58,196 bases of DNA from IMG/VR virus record IMGVR_UViG_3300035698_024774, positions 1-58,196 of that record; one strand, written 5' to 3'. This DNA comes from a virus. Both the position numbers and the translations under genes were made by a program. Positions 26,858 to 36,202 of this stretch are shown in pieces (within the stretch, counting starts at the first letter, position 1; every line of letters begins with the position of its first letter). Under the pieces are notes generated by a model. The model worked only from the letters and a program-made list of their open reading frames with translations, searched no databases and was not told where the DNA came from.

Positions 26858-27811
26858 TTATTTAAAATCATATATGCTCTTCATCCACTCTATTGTTTTT
26901 GGGACGCCCTCTTCAAGTGTTATTGTTGGATTATGATTAAGCATTGCCTTAGCTAGAGTGATGTCTGGTTTTTTATTTACTGTATTATGAACGTCCTCCG
27001 GTAAGTATTTTACCATACTATCGTCCTTACCCAAAGTCGTAAGAACAATATCACTAAGTTCTTTGACTGATCGATATTCTTCACCGCCTATATTTACCAC
27101 TGCACCAGCCTTGAACATACCAACACAATTACATAAGGTAGGCATTAGATCATCAACATACATAAATACTCTATGGTATCCTTCAAATACCGAATACTTT
27201 CCACCAGATAAAGCATTAAAACAGAACAAGCAAACAACACTTCTGAATGGAGTATAAAACTCTCCCGGCCCATAGGCGTTAAAAAGTCTAATCCTCATCA
27301 CAGGAAGTTTATGCATCGCCTCGTGATTTAATATCTGCATTTCATTTACCCATTTAGAAATAGCATAATCATTATGCTGTATGATTGGTGTATTTTTCAT
27401 AACATCTTCATTAAGAGAACCTACATCAGCATTACCATACACCTCACTAGAACTAAAGAATACCAATTTGTCAAACATTCCACCCTTTTGAAGTTCTAAA
27501 ATGTTTTTTGTACCTATAGCATTTGTATTCCATACTTTTTCGTAATACATCTCACCATTCATTCTACCAAACTCAGCAGCTAAATGATATACATAATCGA
27601 CACCACCCTCTTTGTGCATTCCGAGCATACCATTAATAACACTAAAAGCATTAACAAGTTCTCTATAGTTGCCTATATCGGCTCTGATAAAAAGCGGATA
27701 ATCGCTGTGTCTGTTGTCTATTCTAAATACTTTATGCCCTGCAGCCTCTAAAGATTTTGCTAACGGAACTCCCAATGTTCCTAGTGCACCTGTTACTACT
27801 ATATTCGCCAT
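26858..27811 (-). CDS. NAD-dependent sugar epimerase/dehydratase (extended SDR)
   Basis: The 317-residue product begins with a Rossmann motif, VVTGALGTLGVPLAKSL (GxxGxxG), and has the catalytic SSSEVYG and YAISKWVNE (Y-x3-K). The overall size and IRLFNAYGPGEFYTP segment fit extended SDRs that act on nucleotide sugars, such as GalE- or WbpP-type epimerases or dehydratases. The exact reaction cannot be told from sequence. Confidence 0.88.
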   Translation of the reverse strand: MANIVVTGALGTLGVPLAKSLEAAGHKVFRIDNRHSDYPLFIRADIGNYRELVNAFSVINGMLGMHKEGGVDYVYHLAAEFGRMNGEMYYEKVWNTNAIGTKNILELQKGGMFDKLVFFSSSEVYGNADVGSLNEDVMKNTPIIQHNDYAISKWVNEMQILNHEAMHKLPVMRIRLFNAYGPGEFYTPFRSVVCLFCFNALSGGKYSVFEGYHRVFMYVDDLMPTLCNCVGMFKAGAVVNIGGEEYRSVKELSDIVLTTLGKDDSMVKYLPEDVHNTVNKKPDITLAKAMLNHNPTITLEEGVPKTIEWMKSIYDFK

Positions 27812-27821
27812 TTTTTCTCCT

Positions 27822-28295
27822 TTATTTTTCTGCCTTGATTCTCATTTCACATGGATTAGCTTTTCTAAGACCATCAAAATTATTATCAATTGTAATATTT
27901 ATAAACCCAAGTTGTTTTAATACCCATTCTACCATATCAAAATTTAACATACTTTTATGTAATTCTGGTGACCCTACAATATTTGTATGATTAGTAACCA
28001 TTACAAAAGATGATTCGTGGTCTTTCATTTGTTTAAACTCTGGGAAACCTATTTGTATCTTCCCCCCCTTTTCTAAAACCCTATAACACTCCCTTAAGCA
28101 AAAAATAATTTCTACCAAATCTAAACGCTCAATAATATGTAACATAAGAACCAATCCAACAGAATTATCATCAAACGGTAAGGTATCCTTACCAATATTT
28201 AATACATGCTTCACACTATCATTAACCTTAACCATATCTATGTTGATATAATCAACAAGGTCATATTGTCCACTACCTAAATTTAATTTTAACAT
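27822..28295 (-). CDS. Small SAM-dependent methyltransferase-like protein
   Basis: The 157-residue product starts MLKLNLGSGQYDLVDYINID, a SAM-binding motif I (LGSG) followed by the strand-2 acidic end (NIDM), then LPFDDNSVGLVLMLHIIERL and CYRVLEKGGKIQIGFPEF (motifs post-I and III of Methyltransf_11). It belongs to a family frequent in O-antigen cassettes. Overlap-free but only 2 bp from the next gene. Confidence 0.8.
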   Translation of the reverse strand: MLKLNLGSGQYDLVDYINIDMVKVNDSVKHVLNIGKDTLPFDDNSVGLVLMLHIIERLDLVEIIFCLRECYRVLEKGGKIQIGFPEFKQMKDHESSFVMVTNHTNIVGSPELHKSMLNFDMVEWVLKQLGFINITIDNNFDGLRKANPCEMRIKAEK

Positions 28296-28296
28296 A

Positions 28297-28539
28297 CTAA
28301 TCCTTATATAATTTATTATTTTTAAACATTGGCACTCTACCCTGCTGTATCGCTAGGTTAAGGGCCTCATCATATTCTTCTATTAGTACGCTTCTTTGTG
28401 AGTTACACTCCATTACTCTATCGGCAGCATCAAGCCTTTTCCCTTCAGGTAAGGATATATCTTTTTGTCGATCTAAAAGATGCCATATCCTAATATTAAC
28501 AACCGTTAACTTATCAACTATTTCACCTATCGTTTGCAT
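28297..28539 (-). CDS. Small helical protein of sugar cassettes (DUF4254-like)
   Basis: I place the start at the ATG at 28539, which overlaps the upstream stop (TAATG) and has GGAG upstream; the 80-residue product starts MQTIGEIVDKLTVVNIRIWH. The pattern IGE-x-VDKL-x-IVNI-x-IWH recalls a short helical domain (DUF4254-like) found in lipopolysaccharide gene clusters. Role unknown. Confidence 0.6.
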   Translation of the reverse strand: MQTIGEIVDKLTVVNIRIWHLLDRQKDISLPEGKRLDAADRVMECNSQRSVLIEEYDEALNLAIQQGRVPMFKNNKLYKD

Positions 28540-29681
28540 TATTTTTCTCCAATCAATGTGGCACAATGGTGTAGTGCATTTGCTAAATAATCCATATCGT
28601 CTAAACACAACTCTTGGTGACAGCCAACAATAAATCCATAATCATTGTAATAATTAGATCGTTCATATTTAGAAGCAATATCACCATATTTTTCAATGAA
28701 TATGGGCTGATTAGTCAATGATAATAGAACCCTACTATCAATCCCCTCCTTGAATAATTTTTTTAATAACTTTTCTCTATCTATTTTTTTATTCCTGACA
28801 ACAATCGGAAAAAATTGGAATATACACTCTTCTAAATATTCCTCATTAGGAAAAATATAATATTCCTGTAATACCTTACTTTGATTATAGCGATCTATTA
28901 AGCGTTTGGCATTTGCTTTTCTAGAGATAATCATATCATTTAATCTCAACAATTGTGATTGACCCAATGCCCCTAGAAGATTATTTGAACGAAGAGAGGT
29001 TCCAACCTTATCAAAGAAAAATCTATCCGACCATTCATCTTGATAGTCAGTAAAATCTCCACCAAACTGTCTTCCATGTGATATATGGCTCACCCCAAAC
29101 TTATATAAATCCTCATCGTTAACACAAACCATACCACCACAACCTGTGGTAATAATATGCGAAACATAAAAACTATAACAAATTATATCGCCATAATTAC
29201 AAGATAAATTACCCATTGCTTCACACGCATCTTCTATAATAAAATATTTATCTCTGATTTCTTGAGGGGGTGTCGCTACCTTTCCACATAAATCAACAGC
29301 AAGAACAACATCAGCAAAAGCTGTTGAGTAATTTATTTTTGAATAATCAAGATTATAAGTTTCATCAACATCACAAAACACCGGAGTACAACCAGTATTT
29401 ATTATAGCCCATAAGGTAGCAGCGTAAGTGGTAGCGGGAATAATAACTCTTAATGAATCTTTATTTAGCTTAACCTTAGCCATCTCAAGCGCAACCTCTA
29501 AGGCTGACTGACCTGAATTAACCATTAATCCAAAGCTCTTATTACATATTTCAGCAACACTATTTTCGAACTCTTTTAATTCTCTTCCCGTAGAAAGATA
29601 TTCTGATTTTAAAGCATTTGTTACATAAGATATATCATCATCATGAACCCTATATGTACCCATTGTAATTCTTTGACCCAT
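28539..29681 (-). CDS. DegT/DnrJ/EryC1-family PLP sugar enzyme with His at the Lys position (3-dehydratase type?)
   Basis: The 380-residue product (ATG at 29681, GGAG upstream) has the family layout: NSGQSALEVALEMA, IIPATTYAATLWAI, CDVDETYNL, IIEDACEAMGN and the cofactor loop SFYVSHIITTGCGG. In sugar aminotransferases that loop carries the PLP-binding Lys (SFxxxKxxTTGEGG); here it is His (residue 175). The same Lys-to-His change is known in ColD and RfbH (E1), which remove the 3-hydroxyl of nucleotide sugars. I therefore infer a 3-dehydratase making a 3-deoxy sugar rather than a transaminase. Confidence 0.8.
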   Translation of the reverse strand: MGQRITMGTYRVHDDDISYVTNALKSEYLSTGRELKEFENSVAEICNKSFGLMVNSGQSALEVALEMAKVKLNKDSLRVIIPATTYAATLWAIINTGCTPVFCDVDETYNLDYSKINYSTAFADVVLAVDLCGKVATPPQEIRDKYFIIEDACEAMGNLSCNYGDIICYSFYVSHIITTGCGGMVCVNDEDLYKFGVSHISHGRQFGGDFTDYQDEWSDRFFFDKVGTSLRSNNLLGALGQSQLLRLNDMIISRKANAKRLIDRYNQSKVLQEYYIFPNEEYLEECIFQFFPIVVRNKKIDREKLLKKLFKEGIDSRVLLSLTNQPIFIEKYGDIASKYERSNYYNDYGFIVGCHQELCLDDMDYLANALHHCATLIGEK

Positions 29682-29692
29682 AAACACTCTCC

Positions 29693-30760
29693 TTATTTAA
29701 AATAACCATTTCCCCTGTATGAAGGCTTATATTGATAAGCGCACATATCAAGACTCTTTATTTTACAGTTATCACAAATATTTCCTTCGACAAACCACTC
29801 TCTACCAATACCACCATTAACAACCCTATCCACCTCCCCACAAATAATCTCTGGTTTTATATCAGCGACCACCCTCATTTTTCTATTATACTGTAGTTTT
29901 TCAAGATAACTACTAAACATCCAATCTACTAATCTAGCATTAGGTTCTGGTTTAATAAAGGATCTAAATTCATTCTCTAACATAGATGTAAAATATAAAT
30001 ATCTACTCTGTGGTAAAACACATTTATTGGGAATTCCATTCCAACATGCATCACCATTCTCTTCACATGTATCTAAAATAATCAATGGCTTTTGAGCAAA
30101 AATAGCAGCCATATCCATCATTCCAGAAGAACAACCTATGGTAACGTCCATCCAACTCATGATAAACACTTCCTCTGTAGCGGTAAGCTGACCAAGATTA
30201 ATGCAATTATTTAATTCCACTTTTTCTTGTGTCGAACTTGTGAAAACAAATACATTATATTTCTCATGTAAAATATCAACAACTTCTTGCCATCGCTCAA
30301 CGGGATAACTACCCATTTCATTTAATAATGATGAATCATTACGAGGAAGATTGATAAATATACCAACGTTTTGTTTATTTGCATCACCATCAAAAGTAGG
30401 GTTATCTTTAATACACTCAAAAACAATAGGGTTAGCTTTGATACACTTATCCCACCCATCCTTATTATCTATGTTAAAAAATTTATTATGTAAATTATCC
30501 TTTAAATCTGAATCAAAAGATACTCTCAGAATATGATCGTATGTCTTATCATATTCTCTAATAATAGGATTATAGATAGTTTGAGTTTCTACGGCATCTA
30601 TAACACTAATATTTTTAAAAAACTCTCTATCGGATTCATGTGGAGATGTACCATATGTAATATGACACCCCTTGTATTGTGTTTTAAACATAGAAGCAAA
30701 CGGTAATCCCAATAATGTATCACCAAATCTTCTACTCATTGAGTCTATAAATATTTTCAT
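29693..30760 (-). CDS. Glycosyltransferase, GT9/heptosyltransferase-like
   Basis: The 355-residue product has FGDTLLGLPFASMFKTQY (the G-D-x-L start of GT9), GIFINLPRND, VERWQEVVDIL and GCSSGMMDMAAIFAQKPLIIL, typical of ADP-heptose:LPS heptosyltransferases. It ends with a Cys-rich ICDNCKIKSLDMCAY segment that may bind zinc and is unusual for GT9. It overlaps the GT2 gene by 4 bp. Confidence 0.7.
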   Translation of the reverse strand: MKIFIDSMSRRFGDTLLGLPFASMFKTQYKGCHITYGTSPHESDREFFKNISVIDAVETQTIYNPIIREYDKTYDHILRVSFDSDLKDNLHNKFFNIDNKDGWDKCIKANPIVFECIKDNPTFDGDANKQNVGIFINLPRNDSSLLNEMGSYPVERWQEVVDILHEKYNVFVFTSSTQEKVELNNCINLGQLTATEEVFIMSWMDVTIGCSSGMMDMAAIFAQKPLIILDTCEENGDACWNGIPNKCVLPQSRYLYFTSMLENEFRSFIKPEPNARLVDWMFSSYLEKLQYNRKMRVVADIKPEIICGEVDRVVNGGIGREWFVEGNICDNCKIKSLDMCAYQYKPSYRGNGYFK

Positions 30761-31575
30761 TTCAGTTCTTCCTCTACCTTTTCTATTAATTCCTGATGCA
30801 TCTTTTTTAAATCTGGATAATCTTCCGAAAGGTAATCTCTAGAATTTTCATCAAACCAGCTCGGATGCCCCTTTTCTAATTTCACATTTTTAATTAAATT
30901 ATATAAATAATATTGCTTTCTTTCCTCCACCGTTGGGAATCTTTTGTCTAGCTTACAATAATTAACAATTTTACCTGTTAAAGAATCGAGAGAAACAGAG
31001 CTATAGTGCAAAAGATTAAAATCAAGTAAAGTCGGTATATCGCAATATTCAGGCCATAACCTTTTATGTAACCCCTCAACTATATCAATCTTAGCATTAG
31101 GCAATATCTTATATAGTCTCACTGGACTTATTTGACCCAACCCACCATCAACTCTATGCCAATACTTAGACAACCATAGATTGCGCCAATAAAAACAAAA
31201 TGAATATCTAGATGGGGCATTAGGGGGAAGATTATTTGCTTCTACCATATGAGCTAACTGCTCTATGCTCATTCTTGTAAAAGATGGTTCTAAAATTTCA
31301 TCTGCATCAAAATTAAAAATCCAATCAGCGCCAAGTTCTTTTGCTTTCTCTAATAAAAGATGTTTGTTCTCCGTTTCTTTTTGCAGCTCCCAATTGTTTA
31401 CATTATTTTTTATAAGATGGTGTCCACGAGAGAAAACAATTTCTTTAGGATCTTCGTCAGACGCATCATCTAGAATAATTATCTCATCGCACAATTGTTC
31501 ATAACAATCCAGAGCTCTTTCCAAATTACCATTCTTGACCTCATTGTAAACTTGACATATACCTACAACTCTCAT
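30757..31575 (-). CDS. Glycosyltransferase, GT2 type
   Basis: The 272-residue product has the GT-A start MRVVGICQVYNEVKNG, IIILDDASDEDPKEI, and the metal-binding FNFDADEILEP (D-x-D). It would transfer a sugar with inversion. Ends overlap both neighbours by 4 bp, so it is tightly coupled in the cassette. Confidence 0.85.
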   Translation of the reverse strand: MRVVGICQVYNEVKNGNLERALDCYEQLCDEIIILDDASDEDPKEIVFSRGHHLIKNNVNNWELQKETENKHLLLEKAKELGADWIFNFDADEILEPSFTRMSIEQLAHMVEANNLPPNAPSRYSFCFYWRNLWLSKYWHRVDGGLGQISPVRLYKILPNAKIDIVEGLHKRLWPEYCDIPTLLDFNLLHYSSVSLDSLTGKIVNYCKLDKRFPTVEERKQYYLYNLIKNVKLEKGHPSWFDENSRDYLSEDYPDLKKMHQELIEKVEEELK

Positions 31576-32660
31576 TTTGTATCCTCATACTGTTTACTCA
31601 TAAGAAACCCAACGACTCTATTGCTTACATCATCCCACATATATTCTTCTGGAATTACCCATTTAAAATCTAATCTTGTTTTCATATATTTAAAAGCACC
31701 AATAATTTCTTGAGTTTTAACCCCACCCACAATGTTTGATCCGCACTCTATGGTCTCTGGTCTTTCTGTCACCATTCTTAGAATAATACTAGGAGTTCCA
31801 ACAATACACCCCTCCTCTTGAATAGTTCCACTATCAGTCATAATCATTGTAGCGTTGACCTCAAGATTAATTAAATCAAAAAGACCCAATGGCTCTGTTA
31901 CAATAATATTATCAGAAAAAGACAATCCAAATTTTTCAAATTTTTGTTTTGCTCGTGGGTGCATCGGATAAATAATTTTATATTCCTTAGATATTTCATT
32001 TAATGCATCGACAACTCTTTTAAATCTATATTCATAATCAACAGTTTCCTGTCTATGGCACGTAACAAGAATAAAGTGCTTACTAAGCAACCGATAGTCT
32101 CTCATTACAGTAGAAAGCTTAATATTACTATCGTATTTTTTTATGATTTCATACATAGGGTTTCCAGTAACAAAAATCTTATTCTTAGGGATACCCTCCT
32201 TCACTAAATTTTCTTTACTATATTTTGTATATGGTAAATTATAAGAAGAAATAGCATCAATAGCTCTCCTATTTGTTTCCTCTGCAATTGTTCTATCAAA
32301 ACATCTATTACCCGCCTCTAAATGATAAACAGGAATATTACATCTCTCAAAAATAAAAGCAACTAATGAAGTATTGGTGTCGCAAGGACAAAATGCTTTA
32401 TCTGGCTTTTCTTTTTCAATAATTTTTTCAATAGCAACAAAATTAGAGCCTATTTGATGCCCCACGCTTTTAGTATCCGTTCCTATTTTATAGTCTGGTT
32501 CTCTTAAACCTAATTCACGATAAAAAATACCAGAAAGATTATCATCATCATTTTGATTTGTGTCCACTAGGATGTGGTCACACACTTTGTCTAATTTTTT
32601 AATAATTTCAGAACATCTAATAATTTCTGGCCTTGTTCCAATTACTGTAATAATTTTCAT
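31572..32660 (-). CDS. UDP-GlcNAc 2-epimerase-family enzyme (FnlC/CapG-like)
   Basis: The 362-residue product starts ITVIGTRPEIIRCSEII and has DTNQNDDDNLSGIFYRELGL, HLEAGNRCFDRTIAEETNR and MTDSGTIQEEGCIVG. The DTNQN and R-C-F-D segments are those of the branch acting on UDP-6-deoxy-amino sugars (FnlC/CapG) rather than classical WecB. With the WecB-type enzyme at 25179 this gives two epimerases in one cassette, implying at least two modified amino sugars. Confidence 0.85.
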   Translation of the reverse strand: MKIITVIGTRPEIIRCSEIIKKLDKVCDHILVDTNQNDDDNLSGIFYRELGLREPDYKIGTDTKSVGHQIGSNFVAIEKIIEKEKPDKAFCPCDTNTSLVAFIFERCNIPVYHLEAGNRCFDRTIAEETNRRAIDAISSYNLPYTKYSKENLVKEGIPKNKIFVTGNPMYEIIKKYDSNIKLSTVMRDYRLLSKHFILVTCHRQETVDYEYRFKRVVDALNEISKEYKIIYPMHPRAKQKFEKFGLSFSDNIIVTEPLGLFDLINLEVNATMIMTDSGTIQEEGCIVGTPSIILRMVTERPETIECGSNIVGGVKTQEIIGAFKYMKTRLDFKWVIPEEYMWDDVSNRVVGFLMSKQYEDTK

Positions 32661-33592
32661 TAATCCTCCAGCAAGCTTCTCGTTACTTCTTTTTTTTCTT
32701 TAGCAGGAATACCATATGTTAACATATTATCATTGGTATCTTTATTAATACACGCACCCATACCAGAAACAACCCTACTGCCTACTTTCGTTCCCTGTAA
32801 AATATTAGTGCCCATTCCTATTCTAGAATTATTACCAATAGTAACACTACCGCCAATAACCGACCCCGCTGTAATTAAACAATTTTTTTCTACAATATCA
32901 TTATGAGCAATGTGGACTATGTTATCTATTTTACATCCCTTTTTAATAATAGTAAACCCAAGCGTTCCCCTATCGATACATGTATTACTTCCTATAACAA
33001 CATCGTCTTCAATAATAACCTTTCCAAGATGAGGGAATGCTATATATTTTTCCCCGTCTAATACATGACCGAACCCCTCTCCACCAATAACCGCTCCCGG
33101 TTGAATAATAACGTTATCGCCTATTTCTACATCTTTATAAATATAATTATTACCCATAACCTCAACACTCTTACCTATTTTTGCGCCACTCTCTATAAGA
33201 ACATTGGGGCCAATATGACTACCAGCATAACAAATAAAATTATTAGAAAAAGATGGGACTTTCTCTTCTGTTAACTCAATTAATAATTTAACAAACATTA
33301 ACCTAACATTATCAACAAAAATAAAGCACTGATTTTGTTGAGGAGAGACAGATTCTATTAGTGATGATTTTAATACAATTACAGACGCAAAACAATTATG
33401 TATCTCCATAAGGTCGTCTTTTTTATGAAAGGTTATGTCTCCCGCCCTTGCTTCACTGAATGGTTTAATATAGTCACTACCGGATATTTTTAAGCTACCG
33501 TTAACCACATCACAATCCATGTCAATTGGATCCAACAATTCCATAACACTAATATTATCAAGCTTCCTTAATTTATAATTCACTCTACCCAC
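32660..33592 (-). CDS. LpxD-like left-handed beta-helix acyltransferase
   Basis: The 310-residue product has an N-terminal LpxD-like domain (ITFHKKDDLM at about 50-60) and many hexapeptide repeats: GPNVLIESGAKIG, IGGEGFGH, IGSNTCIDRGTLGFT, CKIDNIVHIAHN, and GMGTNILQGTKVG. IDRG and the IAHN catalytic His are kept. LpxD adds an acyl chain to UDP-glucosamine in lipid A synthesis; here the likely acceptor is a cassette amino sugar, after deacetylation by the neighbouring PIG-L enzyme. This pairing is inference. Confidence 0.8.
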   Translation of the reverse strand: MGRVNYKLRKLDNISVMELLDPIDMDCDVVNGSLKISGSDYIKPFSEARAGDITFHKKDDLMEIHNCFASVIVLKSSLIESVSPQQNQCFIFVDNVRLMFVKLLIELTEEKVPSFSNNFICYAGSHIGPNVLIESGAKIGKSVEVMGNNYIYKDVEIGDNVIIQPGAVIGGEGFGHVLDGEKYIAFPHLGKVIIEDDVVIGSNTCIDRGTLGFTIIKKGCKIDNIVHIAHNDIVEKNCLITAGSVIGGSVTIGNNSRIGMGTNILQGTKVGSRVVSGMGACINKDTNDNMLTYGIPAKEKKEVTRSLLED

Positions 33593-34200
33593 CTTACTAT
33601 TTCAAAAGCCTCAGCAAAATCATAGCCAGACTGCATACCTCTTACCTTAGCTACCGCAGACATATCATGGAAACTGCGATGTCCTCTTAGTTGTGATTCA
33701 TAAATCGAATTAAGATTCATTTTACTTTCCATATTTAATTGCTTAAAATAATTAGGGTTAAAACCCTCTCCCTTTCTCATTGTTCCAAAAACATCCATGC
33801 CCTCAAATAATAGAACCTTCTTTACAAAAAAGTTTTTATCGTGAGGTCTTACTGCAGTTAATACAGCATCATGGACAACCCGATGGTCTTGATTGTATGA
33901 GGGGAAGGGTAATACCACCATCTCTGGCTTGATTATATTAATCATACTCTCGATTTCACTAATTAAATCGCCTATAGCTAAAGTATCTAATTCATTTATA
34001 TGGAGCCTATGTTGAGAATAATACGTATCACAACCTACTACATTTTTTAATTCTCTATTCTCTCTCATAACCTCAGTATCATCAACAAAACAATGTTGGA
34101 TATTACTATAAAAAATAGATACGTCCTCAACACTATCTAAAAAACTAGCGCAAGATATAACCTCATCATCCAAGTGTGGTGAAAAAATTAATACTTTCAT
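33580..34200 (-). CDS. PIG-L/LmbE-type N-deacetylase
   Basis: The 206-residue product starts VLIFSPHLDDEVISC, with the zinc motif PHxDDE, and has FPSYNQDHRVVHDA (second zinc His pair). The family removes N-acetyl groups from GlcNAc-type sugars or antibiotics. It overlaps the LpxD-like gene by 13 bp, fitting a deacetylate-then-acylate order. Confidence 0.85.
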   Translation of the reverse strand: MKVLIFSPHLDDEVISCASFLDSVEDVSIFYSNIQHCFVDDTEVMRENRELKNVVGCDTYYSQHRLHINELDTLAIGDLISEIESMINIIKPEMVVLPFPSYNQDHRVVHDAVLTAVRPHDKNFFVKKVLLFEGMDVFGTMRKGEGFNPNYFKQLNMESKMNLNSIYESQLRGHRSFHDMSAVAKVRGMQSGYDFAEAFEIVRWVE

Positions 34201-35216
34201 TATTTCTCCATGATATCTATAAGTTTATGAATTAATTTTTCATCCGTCCAATATTCATGAAACCATTGATAGGCACTTACTTTTCTCATTTGATAGAGCT
34301 CTTTACTCTGGGCATATTTTTCCATCCTATCGTATAATTCTTCTTCTGTGTGAACTATTTCCCAAGGTAACTCGTCTGACCCAATTGATTCCTTAATAAA
34401 ATCAATAGCCCAATCACTAAGTTTAACAAAATTAATTAACCCCAACGCACTATTCTCTACTGATGATAAACAATAGTAATCTAAATCTTGCATTTGATCA
34501 AAACCTATATCAGCTTCTTTTTTTATTTTTATGGAATCTTCAAATCCATGATTATCGATTAACACTTTTTTAAAATTTTTATATTTATCTGATAATCTAC
34601 GGCACACTCTATTGAATTCAGCAGTATTCTTATAAAATTTATGAGTAGGAGATGTAACCGCCGTTACATTCTCATGAAAATCATTTATTTTATATCTATC
34701 GAGAGAGTTTTGGATTAAGATGGGAACATAGTGGATATCTCCACCTCTTTCCTTAACCTCTTTATAGATATCTGGCTGACAAGTTATAATAGGCCAATCT
34801 TTATAAAGGCTAACATAGTAATCATAATTTTCTCTTAATGAAACCGATCCCAAGAAAAATACTGCTTTCTTTTTCCCTTTAGTATATTCATTCCAATCGA
34901 TATCACCCCACTTGGTACCTAATGTATCATCAAACGCTTCGTATTTACGAGATGCTAATCCCGGCGCTAAAGCAGCGTTAAAAATAAAATAATCTGCTTT
35001 GGATGCTAATTCTTTTAGCTCCTCTATCTTCTCTTCACTGGTTTTACCATCATCCTTAGACCACAGCTGTCTATTAATTACTATATCACTATCAAACCCT
35101 CTTGTATCGGTCAAGACAGCTAATCTGCACTCATGATCAGTATATTTGTTTATAGCATTACTATATGTATAGCACATACCGCCAGTATCAATCATTCCTA
35201 CCCATAAAATTTTCAT
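34200..35216 (-). CDS. Divergent GT-B glycosyltransferase-like protein (paralogue A)
   Basis: The 338-residue product has a Rossmann-like start (ILWVGMIDTGGMCYTYSNAI) and a C-terminal YYCLSSVENSALGLINFVKL segment in the place of the GT4 nucleotide-sugar motif (E-x7). The gene immediately upstream, at 35213, encodes a protein with the same overall layout and an almost identical SSVENSALGLINFV motif, so the two are tandem paralogues. Donor and acceptor unknown. Confidence 0.6.
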   Translation of the reverse strand: MKILWVGMIDTGGMCYTYSNAINKYTDHECRLAVLTDTRGFDSDIVINRQLWSKDDGKTSEEKIEELKELASKADYFIFNAALAPGLASRKYEAFDDTLGTKWGDIDWNEYTKGKKKAVFFLGSVSLRENYDYYVSLYKDWPIITCQPDIYKEVKERGGDIHYVPILIQNSLDRYKINDFHENVTAVTSPTHKFYKNTAEFNRVCRRLSDKYKNFKKVLIDNHGFEDSIKIKKEADIGFDQMQDLDYYCLSSVENSALGLINFVKLSDWAIDFIKESIGSDELPWEIVHTEEELYDRMEKYAQSKELYQMRKVSAYQWFHEYWTDEKLIHKLIDIMEK

Positions 35217-36202
35217 ATTATCCTCTCAAATATTTTAACTATTTTTTTTATAATTTTTTCATTATTCCAAAATGTCGCATGCCAACTCTTAACTATCATT
35301 CTATCATAAAATAATGCCTGTGGATATCTTACATAAGCAGATATTGCTTCGTATAATTTACCCTCACTTTCCACAAACCTCCAAGGGATTCTATCTACCT
35401 CTAAAAAATCTTGTAGTATTTTTCTGTCGGAACCCTCTAAATAAACAAAATTTATTAACCCCAATGCACTATTCTCGACAGAGGAAACCCCATAGTAATT
35501 AAAATCTTGATGAATATGGTCTACGCCAATATGAGAGCTTCTCTTTTCACTGATAGTATTTTCATAACTACAATTTTCTATAATATTAAAATCAACATTA
35601 TCATACTCATTCATTAAATAAGTGCCAATCTTAAGAAATGATTCTGTATTTTTATTTTGTCTATCTTGAGTGGAGTGAGTTAGAATAATCCAATCAGTAG
35701 GCGTTACAAAATTATCACCAACTAATTCCGGTATCATAATAGGTACAAAAAAAACATTAGCACGACCTCTTTTTTTGAGAGCACGATAAATACTTCCTTG
35801 TGTTGTTAAGAATATAAAATCTCTACGATAAGTATCAAAAATATTCATATCAGAAAAACACCTAATATCATCAATAAAAATAGCAACCTTACGCTTCTCA
35901 CTCTTTTTCATATAGCGAATAATTCTTATACCACCTATGGTCATAATATTGTGCCTAATGATAATTAAATCAGCACTATCTAAAGATGAGACTAAAAGAT
36001 TTTTTTTTGAGATTAAGCATTCTTTATTGGGTTTAGAAAATTTAGTGTTTTTAAAAACATAATCATCAGATATATCACTATACCCATGAGAATCTTTATC
36101 TATAAAACATACAGCGCAATGATCTGTATAAGAATTAATAGACCGGGAGTAGGTTGATAAAACTGCACCGGGATCCTCATTAGCAACAATAACTATGTTC
36201 AT
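35213..36202 (-). CDS. Divergent GT-B glycosyltransferase-like protein (paralogue B)
   Basis: The 329-residue product starts NIVIVANEDPGAVLSTYSRSI and shares with its neighbour the Y-x-TYSRSIN-SYTDH start pattern and the C-terminal YYGVSSVENSALGLINFVYL segment. The two have drifted far elsewhere, so the duplication is old. It overlaps both neighbours by 4 bp. Confidence 0.6.
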   Translation of the reverse strand: MNIVIVANEDPGAVLSTYSRSINSYTDHCAVCFIDKDSHGYSDISDDYVFKNTKFSKPNKECLISKKNLLVSSLDSADLIIIRHNIMTIGGIRIIRYMKKSEKRKVAIFIDDIRCFSDMNIFDTYRRDFIFLTTQGSIYRALKKRGRANVFFVPIMIPELVGDNFVTPTDWIILTHSTQDRQNKNTESFLKIGTYLMNEYDNVDFNIIENCSYENTISEKRSSHIGVDHIHQDFNYYGVSSVENSALGLINFVYLEGSDRKILQDFLEVDRIPWRFVESEGKLYEAISAYVRYPQALFYDRMIVKSWHATFWNNEKIIKKIVKIFERII

